Source of the DNA: Thermus oshimai DSM 12092
GTDB lineage: Bacteria; Deinococcota; Deinococci; Deinococcales; Thermaceae
DNA: 64,000 bases
Direction of reading: 5' to 3'
Assembly (NCBI RefSeq): GCF_000373145.1
Contig: NZ_KB890614.1
Span: 62,001-126,000, forward strand
Below, one piece after another: positions 46,716 through 54,927 of this stretch. Position 1 is the first letter of the stretch; the number at the start of each line of letters is the position of its first letter. The position numbers and the translations under genes are program-made. The notes under the pieces are model-generated. The model was not told where the DNA came from. It searched no databases and saw nothing but the letters and a program-made list of their open reading frames with translations.

Positions 46716-47619
46716 GGAAGTGCTGGACAAGGCTCGGCGGGAAGGCTACGCGGTCCCCAGCTTCAACACCAACAACCTGGAGATCACCCAGGCCATCCTG
46801 GAGGTGGCCGAGGAGCTTAGGGCCCCGGTCTTCATTCAGGTTTCCGACGGGGCCCGCAAGTACGCGGGCATGGACAACCTGGCCAACCTGGTGAAGGACA
46901 TGGCAAGCCGCGTCCGGGTGCCCGTGGTCTTGCACCTGGACCACGGGGCGGACTTCAAAATGGTCATGCAGGCCCTGCGGGCGGGCTTCACCAGCGTGAT
47001 GATCGACGCCAGCCACCACCCCTTCCACGAGAACGTGGCCGAGACCAAGAAGGTGGTGGAGGCGGCCCACGCGGTGGGGGTGAGCGTGGAGGCAGAGCTC
47101 GGCCGCCTCCAGGGTATAGAGGACAACATCCAAGTTTCCGAGGCGGAGGCCTTCCTCACCGACCCCGAGGAGGCGGAGCGCTTTGTGGCGGAAACGGGGA
47201 TTGACTACCTGGCCATCGCCATCGGCACCAGCCACGGGGCCTACAAGGGGAAGGGCCGGCCCTACATTGACCACAAGCGCCTGGAGGAGATCGCCAACCG
47301 GGTCTCCATCCCCCTGGTCCTCCACGGGGCCAGCGGGGTGCCCACCTGGCTCAAGGAGAAGCTCCTGGCCACGGGGGCCGAGCTCAAGGAGGCCACGGGC
47401 ATCCACGACGAGGACATCCGGAAGGCCATCCCCAACGGCATTGCCAAGATCAACATTGACACCGACCTGCGCCTGGCCATGACCCTGGGCATCCGGGAGG
47501 TGGTCACGCAGAACCCCAAGGAGTTCGACCCCCGGAAGATCATCGGCAAGGGGCGGGACTACCTCAAGATGGTCATCCGGGAGAAGTTTGAGCTCATGGG
47601 GACCGTGGGCCGGGCCTGA
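46696..47619 (+). CDS. fba: Class II fructose-bisphosphate aldolase
   Basis: 307 aa zinc aldolase resembling the Thermus aquaticus/caldophilus enzyme. VPSFNTNNLEITQAILE, VVLHLDHGADFKMVMQALRA, the EAELGRLQGIED segment, AIGTSHGAYKGKGRP, LVLHGASGVP and KINIDTDLRLA cover the metal and substrate sites. It would condense triose phosphates to fructose- and sedoheptulose-bisphosphate. RBS AAGGAGG lies inside rpe. The operon ends here; the aquaporin-like gene converges and overlaps by 26 nt. Confidence 0.93.
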   Translation: MPLVVGKEVLDKARREGYAVPSFNTNNLEITQAILEVAEELRAPVFIQVSDGARKYAGMDNLANLVKDMASRVRVPVVLHLDHGADFKMVMQALRAGFTSVMIDASHHPFHENVAETKKVVEAAHAVGVSVEAELGRLQGIEDNIQVSEAEAFLTDPEEAERFVAETGIDYLAIAIGTSHGAYKGKGRPYIDHKRLEEIANRVSIPLVLHGASGVPTWLKEKLLATGAELKEATGIHDEDIRKAIPNGIAKINIDTDLRLAMTLGIREVVTQNPKEFDPRKIIGKGRDYLKMVIREKFELMGTVGRA

Positions 47620-48292
47620 GGAGGAAGGCGGCCAGGCCCGCCCCGAGGAGGGGACCGAAGAGGGGCACCAGGGCGTAAGGGGAAGCGGCCCCTTCCGCCC
47701 CCAGGAGGGAGGCTAGGAGCCTGGGGCTTAGGTCCCGGGCGGGGTTGAGGGCGAAGCCCCCAGGCCCTCCCAGCCCGTACCCCACCCCGGCCACGGTGAG
47801 GCCTAGCCAAAGGGGTAGGAGGTGGGCCGGGCGGGCCTGAAGGACCACCGCCATGAGGGTGAAGGTGCCAAGGCTTCCTTCCAGGGGTAGGCCCCGCCGC
47901 CAGGGAGCAGGCTGGGGCCGGTGGAGAAGACGTTGGGCATCCCCTGGAGGAGGAGGCCCTCCCGGTAGGCCAAGTAGGCCCCTAGGGCCCCTAAAAACCC
48001 CCCCCAGGAACTGGCCCAGAAGATAGGGGAACACCTTGCCCCAAGGGAAAAGCCCCCTCAGGGCCAGGGCCAGGGTGACCGCGGGGTTAAGGTGGGCCTG
48101 GGAAAGGGGCCTCGCGCAGAGTACCCCCACCAGCACCCCCAGCCCCGAGCCCAGGGCCAGGGCGTCGTAGCCGAAGGCCTGGGGTCCGAGCCGTGGGGAA
48201 AGGGTGGCGTTGGCGGCGCTCCCCACGGTGAGGAGGACCAGGAGGAACGTGCCCAAGGCCTCCCCCAGGGCTTCCCGTTCTTTGGAACCCAT
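47594..48292 (-). pseudogene. Aquaporin/glycerol-facilitator-like protein with two compensating frameshifts
   Basis: A continuous 232-codon frame with the two MIP half-helix motifs HLNPAVT and LNPARDLSPRL. The middle (about 35 residues) is not membrane-like as read (GPRGLLGLPGGPPPPGDAQ). Reading that stretch in the neighbouring frame gives FLGGFLGALGAYLAYREGLL followed by QGMPNVFSTGPS, which is a normal MIP segment. The first slip is at an 8-base G run (coding strand, 48005-47998) and the frame returns near 47890-47910. It is either a damaged gene or two sequencing errors in homopolymers. A leaderless start (TAAAAT-N6-ATG) is intact. Confidence 0.7.
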
Positions 48293-48298
48293 GGGGTC

Positions 48299-48304
48299 AT
48301 TTTA
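48299..48304 (-). promoter_or_regulatory. -10 box of the aquaporin-like gene
   Basis: Minus strand TAAAAT, 6 nt before the ATG at 48292. Confidence 0.5.
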
Positions 48305-48337
48305 GGCAGGCAAGGGTCAGGGCAGGGTCATGGTGAA

Positions 48338-48361
48338 GCCCCCCGCCAAGAGGCGGGGGGC
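48338..48361 (-). terminator. Terminator of tRNA-Pro
   Basis: A 10-bp stem GCCCCCCGCC / GGCGGGGGGC with a 4-nt loop, 3 nt past the encoded CCA of tRNA-Pro. Only TT follows on the minus strand. Confidence 0.6.
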
Positions 48362-48364
48362 CTT

Positions 48365-48441
48365 TGGTCGGGGAGGCCGGATTTGAACCGACGACCACAC
48401 GCACCCCAAGCGTGTGCGCTACCAGGCTGCGCTACTCCCCG
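48365..48441 (-). tRNA. tRNA-Pro (anticodon GGG)
   Basis: 77 nt with encoded CCA. The acceptor stem is CGGGGAG/CTCCCCG, the D-stem GCGC/GCGC, anticodon stem CACGC/GCGTG with loop TTGGGGT (anticodon GGG, reads CCC), and the T-loop TTCAAAT. Confidence 0.95.
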
Positions 48442-48454
48442 GCGCGCAAAGCCT

Positions 48455-48483
48455 AGTCTAGCCTGCCCCCGGCCCTTCGTCAA
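48455..48483 (-). promoter_or_regulatory. Promoter of tRNA-Pro
   Basis: Minus strand TTGACG at 48483-48478, exactly 17 nt, then TAGACT at 48460-48455, about 13 nt before the tRNA 5' end. Confidence 0.8.
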
Positions 48484-48484
48484 G

Positions 48485-48490
48485 TAGACT
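48485..48490 (+). promoter_or_regulatory. -10 box of the cupin gene
   Basis: TAGACT, 6 nt before the ATG at 48497; leaderless spacing. Confidence 0.5.
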
Positions 48491-48496
48491 TGGGCT

Positions 48497-48814
48497 ATGG
48501 AGATCGCCGACCTGAAGCGCCTGGCCCGCTTTGACCCGGAGAAGCTGGCCAAGATTCCCGTTTTCCAGTCCGAGCGCATGTTCTATGACCTCTACGCCCT
48601 CCTTCCCGGGCAGGCCCAGAAGGTCCACGCCCATGAGGGCTCGGACAAGGCCTACTACGTCCTGGAGGGGGAGGTGGTGGTGCGCATTGGAGAGGAAGAG
48701 GCCCTCCTGGCCCCCGGGATGGCCGCCCTGGCCCGGGCGGGGGAGCCCCACGGGGTGCGGAACGAGTCCGCAAGCCCCGCCCTCCTCCTGGTGGTCATGG
48801 CCCCCCGGCCCTAG
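48497..48814 (+). CDS. Single-domain cupin protein
   Basis: 105 aa. The first cupin motif HAHEGSDKAYYVLEGEV has the two metal histidines and the Glu/Gly spacing; the second (GEPHGVRN) supplies another histidine. Such small cupins bind a metal and may act as enzymes or sensors; no substrate can be named. It is divergent from tRNA-Pro and precedes the histidine kinase gene by 45 nt. Confidence 0.8.
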   Translation: MEIADLKRLARFDPEKLAKIPVFQSERMFYDLYALLPGQAQKVHAHEGSDKAYYVLEGEVVVRIGEEEALLAPGMAALARAGEPHGVRNESASPALLLVVMAPRP

Positions 48815-48859
48815 GGCTTTCATCCCGTTTGCACAGCCCCCGGCTAAGCTAAAGGGGAA

Positions 48860-51025
48860 GTGCCGCAGGCCGCGCCCCCTACCGACCTCGCTTTTCTCTC
48901 CGAGCTTCTCCGCCGCTACCCCGTGCGGGTGGCCTTCCGGGGAGAGGTCCTGCCCGAGGGGCCCTTAAGGGGGGAGAAGCTTTGGGAGGAGGGGGAGGCG
49001 GCCCTTTACTGGGAGGGCCCGCCCCCCAGGCCCGAACTGCGGGAGGCCCTGATCCTTTCCTTCAAGGCCTTCTTGGAGGTCTGGCGCTTAAGGGAGCGGG
49101 AGCTTGCCCTCCTTAAGGCCCAGGGGGAGACGGGGCGGCTTTTTCGGCTCCTCCTCCACGAGGTGAAAAACCCCCTCATGAGCGTTCTTGGGGCGCTGGA
49201 GCTGGCCCTCGAGGACCCCGCCCTTACCCCCGAGCTCAAGGAACTCCTGGAGATCGCCCGCCGTTCTGCAGAACGCATCCGCATCCTCCTGGAGAAGGCC
49301 CAGGACTACCTGCGCCTAGGGGAGGGGGTGCGCCTGAGGAGCGAGCGGGTGGACCTGAAAGAGCTCCTCCTCCAGGGGGTGGAGGAGCTCAGGCCCTTGG
49401 CCCGCAGGAAGGGGGTGCGCCTGGAGGTGCGCCTTCCCCGGGAGGAGGCCTGGGTGTATGGGGACCGGGACTGGCTCTACCAGGCCTTTTTGAACGTCCT
49501 CAACAACGCGGTGAAGTACACCCCAGAGGGGGGCCGGGTCCTGGTCCGGCTCCTCAAGGGGGTGGACCGGTACGGGGTTGCGGTTTCCGACACCGGCCCC
49601 GGCATCCCCGAAGAGGAGCAGGCCAAGGTCTTTGAGCCCTTCTACCGGGCCTCCACCCGGGGGGAGGCGGAGGGGACGGGGCTCGGGCTCGCCTTGGTGA
49701 AGCGGGTCCTGGAGGCCCATGGGGGGGAGGTGCGCCTGAAAAGCCGTTTGGGGCGGGGCTCCACCTTTCTCCTCCTCCTTCCCCGGCCCAAGCCCGGCCG
49801 CAGGGCCCCCGTGGGGCGGCTTCTCCTCCTGGCCCTGGCCCTTCTCGCCCTGGCCCGGTTTCCCATCTACCCGGCTCCCCTGGGCTCCCGGGCCTTCGGG
49901 GAGGTCCCCGCGGGGGAGGTGGTGCGCCTTGGGGGGCTGGAGCTCGCCTTCAGCCCCGAAGCCCGGGGGGAGGCCCGGCGCTGGAGGAGCCTCTGGGGCG
50001 GGGGGGAAAGGGTACGGGTGGCCCTGGAGGCCGGGGGGGTGGAGGCGGTGCGCGAGGCCCCCGTGCCCCTCACCCTCTCCACCCCCGAGGGGGAGGTCAG
50101 GCCCACGGGCACCCACCTCCGCCTTTACCGGGAAGGGGAGGGGCGGGTCTCCCTCTACCGCGGGCGGGTGGCCTTGGGGAAGGAGCCCTTGCCGCAAGGG
50201 GAGGGGGCCCTTCTGGGCCAGGGGGTGAGGCGGAAGCTCCTCCCCGCGCCCCTGGTGCGCCCTGTGCCCGGGGCGGAGGGGGAGGTGGTCTTCCGCCTCC
50301 TGGGCCCTGAAGGGGCCAAGGGCTTCCGGGTGGAGGTGGGGAGCGGGGACCGGATCCTCCTTTCCGCCAAGGTGCAGGGGGCGGCCTTCACCTACCGCCC
50401 CCAGGCGGACCGGGTGAGCCAGGTGCGGGCCTTCGCCTGGGACGAGGTGGGCCTCGAGGGCTACCCCTCGGACCCCGTTTCCTTCCGGGAGCGGTTTAGC
50501 TTTTACGAGGGGAAAAAGCGCCTACCGCAGGACCCTGGGGGGGCCGAGACCTTCTTGAGGCGGGCGGTGGCCGTCTTCCCCGACGACGCGGAGGCCCTGG
50601 GGGAGCTGGCCTTCGCCCTTTACCTCCAGGGCCGCCACGGGGAGGCCAAGCCCCTTTACGAAAGGGCCCTCGCCCTTCTGGACGCCCCCGACATCCGGGT
50701 GCGCTACGCCCGCCTCCTCTACCACATGGGGCGGTACGGGGAGGCGGAGGAGAGCTACCGCCAGGTCCTCCTCCAGGACCCCGGCAACCTGGACGCCCGC
50801 TGGGGCCTGGCGGAGGTCCTCCTGGCCCTGGGCCGGGCGGGGGAGGCGGAGCTGCTCGCCCGCCAGGTCCTGGCCCTGAAGCCCGACTACCCCCTGGCCC
50901 GCTTCACCCTGGCCAAGGCCCTTCTGGAGAGGGGAAAGGCGGAGGAGGTCCGGAGGCTTCTCTTGGAGGAGCTCCGGCTGAACCCCGACCCCGAGGTCAG
51001 GGCCTTCCTGGAGCGCCTTCCCTAG
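48860..51025 (+). CDS. Histidine kinase with C-terminal FecR-like and TPR regions
   Basis: 721 aa. Cytoplasmic kinase part: H-box LLHEVKNPLMSVL (His100), N-box LNVLNNAVKYTPEGG (about 211-225), G1 SDTGPGIPEEE, F-box VFEPFYR and G2 GTGLGLALVKRV. One membrane helix follows (about 319-337). Then come an all-beta region with FecR pattern (TPEGEVRPTGTHLRLY, VSLYRGRVALG, about 345-490) and TPR-like repeats (about 575-721), predicted outside the membrane. A sensory output placed C-terminal to the kinase is unusual. The probable partner regulator is at 53.4 kb. GTG start. Confidence 0.8.
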   Translation: MPQAAPPTDLAFLSELLRRYPVRVAFRGEVLPEGPLRGEKLWEEGEAALYWEGPPPRPELREALILSFKAFLEVWRLRERELALLKAQGETGRLFRLLLHEVKNPLMSVLGALELALEDPALTPELKELLEIARRSAERIRILLEKAQDYLRLGEGVRLRSERVDLKELLLQGVEELRPLARRKGVRLEVRLPREEAWVYGDRDWLYQAFLNVLNNAVKYTPEGGRVLVRLLKGVDRYGVAVSDTGPGIPEEEQAKVFEPFYRASTRGEAEGTGLGLALVKRVLEAHGGEVRLKSRLGRGSTFLLLLPRPKPGRRAPVGRLLLLALALLALARFPIYPAPLGSRAFGEVPAGEVVRLGGLELAFSPEARGEARRWRSLWGGGERVRVALEAGGVEAVREAPVPLTLSTPEGEVRPTGTHLRLYREGEGRVSLYRGRVALGKEPLPQGEGALLGQGVRRKLLPAPLVRPVPGAEGEVVFRLLGPEGAKGFRVEVGSGDRILLSAKVQGAAFTYRPQADRVSQVRAFAWDEVGLEGYPSDPVSFRERFSFYEGKKRLPQDPGGAETFLRRAVAVFPDDAEALGELAFALYLQGRHGEAKPLYERALALLDAPDIRVRYARLLYHMGRYGEAEESYRQVLLQDPGNLDARWGLAEVLLALGRAGEAELLARQVLALKPDYPLARFTLAKALLERGKAEEVRRLLLEELRLNPDPEVRAFLERLP

Positions 51026-53405
51026 CCCAGGCCTCCCGGAAGCGGAAGTAGGCCGGCTTGAGCCTCAGGGCGAAGGAGGGGGTTTCCCACCCTTTCCAGG
51101 CGAACTGGGCCTCCCCGAGCCCCTCCACCCGTAAGCCCAGGCCGGGGATGGGGAGGGGCTCGGGGGCGTACCAGGCCCTGGGCCTCGAGGGGTCCGTGAG
51201 GAGGAGCATCCCCCAGGGCAGGCGGAGCTCCAGGAACTCCCCCAGGGCGTAGTCCGCGGTGGGGTCCCGGGCCCCTTCGGGGTCCCGTCCCCTCTTTAAG
51301 GCCCCCAGCTCGTAGACCTGCCGGGGGTAGTCCGTTCCGTCCCGCCCCGTGCGCCGCCGGTTGGGCTCCAGGAGGAAGGGCACGAAGGGGCCCCCGCCGG
51401 GCCGGGTGGGGCCGAGAAAGGTGAGGGCCTCCGTCCCCTCCCCCCCGGTGCGCACCTCCCGGAAGGGGTAGTAGCCCGCCTCCACCAGGAGCCGCCCCCC
51501 TTCCGCCCCCACCTCCAGGACGAACTCCGCTCCGAAGCCCGGCGCCACCTCCGCCCCGCCCGGGGCGGTGTCCAGGTGGAGCCGGAGGGGCAGGGGGCCC
51601 CCGTAGAGGAGCCATAGGTACTCGGGGTCGGTCCGGGCCTTGAGGAAGGCCCTTTCCCCCCTGAGGAGGAAGGGAACCTCTTCCCACTCTTCCCCCCTTC
51701 CGTCCAGCCTGGGGCCTCGAGGGGCAGTGGCCGCCAGGAGGCCGTAGTTCTCCTCGGGGTCCAGGAGGTTGTGCCAAAGAGGGTCCCGCTCCCGGTCCTC
51801 CCACTCCTGGAAAAGCCAGTTCCGTTTGAACCACTCGTCCAGGAAGCTGAAAAGGAGCCCTCCAGCGAGCCCCGCGGCCTCGATTTCTCGCCAGAGCCTG
51901 AGGTTCCGCTCCGCCTGATCCTCCTCGGAATGGCCCCCGTGGTGGAACCCCTGGGGCTGGAAGTGCGCGAGGCCCCGGCTGCTCGGCACTCCGTACTCCC
52001 CGATGAGGACAGGCTGCTCCCCGTGGTGGCGCTTGAGGTCCAGGAGGTAGCCGAAGTAGTTGGACCGCCCGAAAGGCCCCACCGCCTGGCCGTAGCCCGG
52101 GTCCAGGTTCAGGAAGTCGGGGTAGTAGGGGTAGGCGTGGTAGTTGGCGAAGACCGTGGCCGGGCTTCCCGGAAGGGGGCGGATGTTGCGGGCGTCCAGG
52201 CTCACCTCATCCTCGTTGTACGCCCGCAGGGGCACCCCCTCCACCCGTTCCCCCCGGGCCCGGCGGAGGGCCCTTTCTTCCTCTGCGGTGCTCTCCGTGG
52301 GGTGGTGGAGGGGGTCCAGGGTGGGCCAGTTGTTGAAACCCATGGGCCGCACGGTGCCGTAGGCCTCGGCCTCGTAGACGAGGAGGCGGTCCAGAACCTC
52401 GGCCATCCAGGCCTCAAAGGGGTTGGCCTCCGGCGCGGCCTCCAGAAAACGCCCCCGGTAGACCCGCCCCGGATGGGCCTGGTTGTAGCGGGCCACGGAG
52501 AAGGGTTCAAACTCCCGGCCCACGAGGAGGCCAAGCGTCCAAGGGGAGACGTCCGCCGTGTAGGCCCCTCCCGCGTGCCCTGGGCGTTTGGGGCGCAGGA
52601 GGTTGCCGTGGAGGGCATCCAACACGTCCCGCCCCTCAAGGAGGAACTCCTCCAGAAAGGCCCCCTCGTAGGAGGGGTAGCCCAGCTCCTCGGGCAGTTC
52701 CGTCCAGACCCCCTGGAAGAGGTAAAGGGGCCTTGGACGGGTGCGGTTGAGGCCGTGGAGGGCCCGGTAGAAGGCTGGGGGCAGGAGGGTGTAGACCCGC
52801 ACCGCGTTGGCCCCCATGGCCCAAAGGAGCTCCAGCCAGGCCCGGTAGAGGGCTTCCTCCTCAGGAAACTCCGCGGGAAAGCGCCCGGGCAGGGCCACCC
52901 CCAGGTTGACCCCCCGCACCAGAAGGGGCCTGTCCTCCACCCAAAAGCGCCCCCTTTCCGCCCGGAAGGGGACCCCAAGGGGGTGCAGGCGCCGCTTGGG
53001 CGAGGGAGGTGGAGGTGGAGGGAGGCCCCTTAGGATCTCCTCCGCGGGGGCGTAGCCCAGCCTAAAGGCGTAGTCCAAGGCGGCCCGGGCCCCCTCCAGA
53101 TCCCCCAGGGCCCTTAGGACGAGGCCCAGGCCATAGGCCGCCTCCCCCCCACCCTGGAGGGTGCCCACCAGGCGGCTGAAGGCGAAAAGGGCCTCTTCCA
53201 TCTCCCCTAGGCGGTAATGGGCGAACCCCGCAAGGAGGAGGGCCTCCGCAGGGGGGTCATACCCTTGGAGCAGAGGGGCCGCCTGTGCGAGCGCCCCCTC
53301 GAGGTCGCCGGCCCGGTAGGCCGCCCACCCCCCCTCCAAGGGGCTTGGCGCCCCCCAAGCGAGAGCTCCGGCCACCCATACGAGAACGAGGCTTTTACAC
53401 CGCAT
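50997..53405 (-). CDS. Secreted TPR plus glycoside-hydrolase-like (TIM-barrel) protein
   Basis: 802 aa. A signal peptide (1-18) is followed by TPR-like repeats (about 25-125) and a run of prolines (129-135). A TIM-barrel region follows with RGVNLGVALPGRF, WAMGANAVRVYTLLPP, NYHAYPYYPDFL and a nucleophile-like VLIGEYGVPSS (Glu470). A beta-rich C-terminal domain ends it. The barrel resembles cellulase/GH2-clan glycosidases; the substrate is unknown. It shares a divergent promoter with the response regulator and sits next to a polysaccharide synthase, so it may trim or process an exopolysaccharide. The 3' end overlaps the kinase gene by 29 nt. Confidence 0.7.
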   Translation of the reverse strand: MRCKSLVLVWVAGALAWGAPSPLEGGWAAYRAGDLEGALAQAAPLLQGYDPPAEALLLAGFAHYRLGEMEEALFAFSRLVGTLQGGGEAAYGLGLVLRALGDLEGARAALDYAFRLGYAPAEEILRGLPPPPPPSPKRRLHPLGVPFRAERGRFWVEDRPLLVRGVNLGVALPGRFPAEFPEEEALYRAWLELLWAMGANAVRVYTLLPPAFYRALHGLNRTRPRPLYLFQGVWTELPEELGYPSYEGAFLEEFLLEGRDVLDALHGNLLRPKRPGHAGGAYTADVSPWTLGLLVGREFEPFSVARYNQAHPGRVYRGRFLEAAPEANPFEAWMAEVLDRLLVYEAEAYGTVRPMGFNNWPTLDPLHHPTESTAEEERALRRARGERVEGVPLRAYNEDEVSLDARNIRPLPGSPATVFANYHAYPYYPDFLNLDPGYGQAVGPFGRSNYFGYLLDLKRHHGEQPVLIGEYGVPSSRGLAHFQPQGFHHGGHSEEDQAERNLRLWREIEAAGLAGGLLFSFLDEWFKRNWLFQEWEDRERDPLWHNLLDPEENYGLLAATAPRGPRLDGRGEEWEEVPFLLRGERAFLKARTDPEYLWLLYGGPLPLRLHLDTAPGGAEVAPGFGAEFVLEVGAEGGRLLVEAGYYPFREVRTGGEGTEALTFLGPTRPGGGPFVPFLLEPNRRRTGRDGTDYPRQVYELGALKRGRDPEGARDPTADYALGEFLELRLPWGMLLLTDPSRPRAWYAPEPLPIPGLGLRVEGLGEAQFAWKGWETPSFALRLKPAYFRFREAWAREGAPGRP

Positions 53406-53420
53406 TCACAGCGCGATGGG

Positions 53421-53427
53421 ATAATAC
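53421..53427. promoter_or_regulatory. Shared AT-rich -10 region of the divergent glycosidase and regulator genes
   Basis: On the plus strand TAATAC (53422-53427) is 5 nt before the regulator GTG. On the minus strand TATTAT (53426-53421) is 15 nt before the glycosidase ATG. The two -10 boxes are almost the same bases within a 27-bp gap, so expression of the two genes may be mutually exclusive. Confidence 0.45.
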
Positions 53428-53432
53428 CACAC

Positions 53433-53795
53433 GTGGCGAAGGTGCTGGTGGTGGAGGACGACCCCGTGGTGGCCCGGGTGCTGGAGATCGCCCTCAAGCG
53501 GGCGGGGCATGAGGTTCATCTGGTTTCCGACTTCCCCTTGGCCAAGAAGGCCCTGGACCAGGCCTGGGACGCCATCGTCTTGGATCTGAACCTCCCCGGG
53601 GGCTTTGGCCTGGACCTCCTCCGCCACCTGCGGCAGGAGCTGGGCCGGAGGACCCCGGTTTTTGTCCTCTCCGGGCTCAAGCAGGAGAAGACCCTTCTGG
53701 AGGCCTTGCGCCTAGGGGCCCAGGACTACCTCGCCAAGCCCTTTAGCCCCAATGAGCTTCTCCTCCGTCTGGAGCGGTATGTGGCGCAAGGGTGA
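53433..53795 (+). CDS. Single-domain response regulator (CheY-like receiver)
   Basis: 120 aa. The acidic pocket is VVEDDPVV, the phospho-acceptor Asp is in IVLDLNLPGGFG, the switch Ser is in VFVLSGLKQ and the conserved Lys in LAKPFSPNE. There is no output domain, so it must act by protein contact. GTG start directly after a -10 region. It overlaps the HEAT-repeat gene by 17 nt and is the probable partner of the histidine kinase at 48.9 kb. Confidence 0.85.
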   Translation: MAKVLVVEDDPVVARVLEIALKRAGHEVHLVSDFPLAKKALDQAWDAIVLDLNLPGGFGLDLLRHLRQELGRRTPVFVLSGLKQEKTLLEALRLGAQDYLAKPFSPNELLLRLERYVAQG

Positions 53796-54927
53796 ACGCC
53801 TCTACGCCCTTTTGGTCTTCCTGGTGGTGGCCCTGGAGGCCTACGCCCTGGCGGTCTTGGTGCTGGCCTTTTCCGCCCAGCTCTTTCGCCTAAGCGGGGC
53901 GCCTTCGGCTTGGAACGCCCTCCTTCAGGCCTTTTTCCTCACCGGGCTGGTCCTTTTGGTCCTTTCCGCTTACATCCTTGTCTACCACGTCTACACGATT
54001 CAAAAGGAGGCTCAGGACAGCGAGGCCTACCGCCGCTTTCTGGACCTCTTCACCGAGGCCCTCTTTACCGGGGGGGATCCCCCGCCCCCGCCCTGGCCCC
54101 CCGCCGCCTTGGAGGCCCTCCTTCACCTCCGGGAGACCTTGAAGGGGGAGATGGGGGAAAGGGTGGCGGACTGGCTCCGCCAAGCCCGCCCCCCTTGGGT
54201 TCCAAAGCTCAAGATGCGCTGGCCCGGCCGCTACGAGCGCCTCGAGGCCCTGGAGGCCCTGGGCCTGGCCCGCCTCCCCGAGACCCTGGAGGCCATCCTG
54301 CCCTACCTGCACCACCCCGACCCCATCCTCCGCCTGGCCGCGGCCCGGGCCGGGGCCAGGACCGCCCAGGGGGAAGGGGTCCTGCGCCTGGGGGAGGCCC
54401 TCCTTTCCGCGGGCCTCCCCCGGGGCGCGCTCTTGGAGGCCCTCCTCCTTCTGGAGGAACGGGCAGAGCCGGCGGCGGCCCTCCTCCTGGAAAGGGGGGG
54501 GAAGGAGGAGGCCTGGGCCGCCCTGGAGGCCATCGGCCGCCTCCGCCTCCACGCCCTGGGGGAGAAGGTTCTCCCTTTTCTGGAGGCGGAGGACCCCGAG
54601 CTCCAGGCCGCGGCCATGAGGGCCCTTCACCGCCTGGGCTACCCCCCGTTGGGGTATGAGGGGGCGGTGCTGGGGCTTCTTAGGTCGGGGGAGGAGTTCT
54701 TGCGCCTCCAGGCCGTCCGTCTCCTCCCCCTTCTGCCCCAAGCCCTCGCCCAAAGGGCCCTTTGGGAGGCCCTAAAGGACCCTTCCTTCTACGTGCGCCG
54801 GGCGGCGGCGGAGGCGCTTAGGGCCTTGGGCGGGGAGGCGCTGGAAGAGGCGGCCAAGACCCACCCCGACCCCTACGGGCGGGCCATGGCCGCCCAGGTC
54901 CTGCGGGAGGGGGCATGGAGGCCTTAG
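53779..54927 (+). CDS. Membrane-anchored HEAT-repeat protein
   Basis: 382 aa. Two N-terminal membrane helices (about 8-32 and 50-72) are followed by a cytoplasmic part rich in HEAT/armadillo-like helical repeats (for example PDPILRLAAARAGAR, DPELQAAAMRALHRLGY, DPSFYVRRAAAEALRALGG). Such repeats are protein-binding scaffolds. Translationally linked to the regulator upstream (17-nt overlap) and the glycosyltransferase downstream (13-nt overlap), so it may connect phospho-signalling to the synthase. The ATG at 53779 fits the first helix. Confidence 0.75.
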   Translation: MWRKGERLYALLVFLVVALEAYALAVLVLAFSAQLFRLSGAPSAWNALLQAFFLTGLVLLVLSAYILVYHVYTIQKEAQDSEAYRRFLDLFTEALFTGGDPPPPPWPPAALEALLHLRETLKGEMGERVADWLRQARPPWVPKLKMRWPGRYERLEALEALGLARLPETLEAILPYLHHPDPILRLAAARAGARTAQGEGVLRLGEALLSAGLPRGALLEALLLLEERAEPAAALLLERGGKEEAWAALEAIGRLRLHALGEKVLPFLEAEDPELQAAAMRALHRLGYPPLGYEGAVLGLLRSGEEFLRLQAVRLLPLLPQALAQRALWEALKDPSFYVRRAAAEALRALGGEALEEAAKTHPDPYGRAMAAQVLREGAWRP

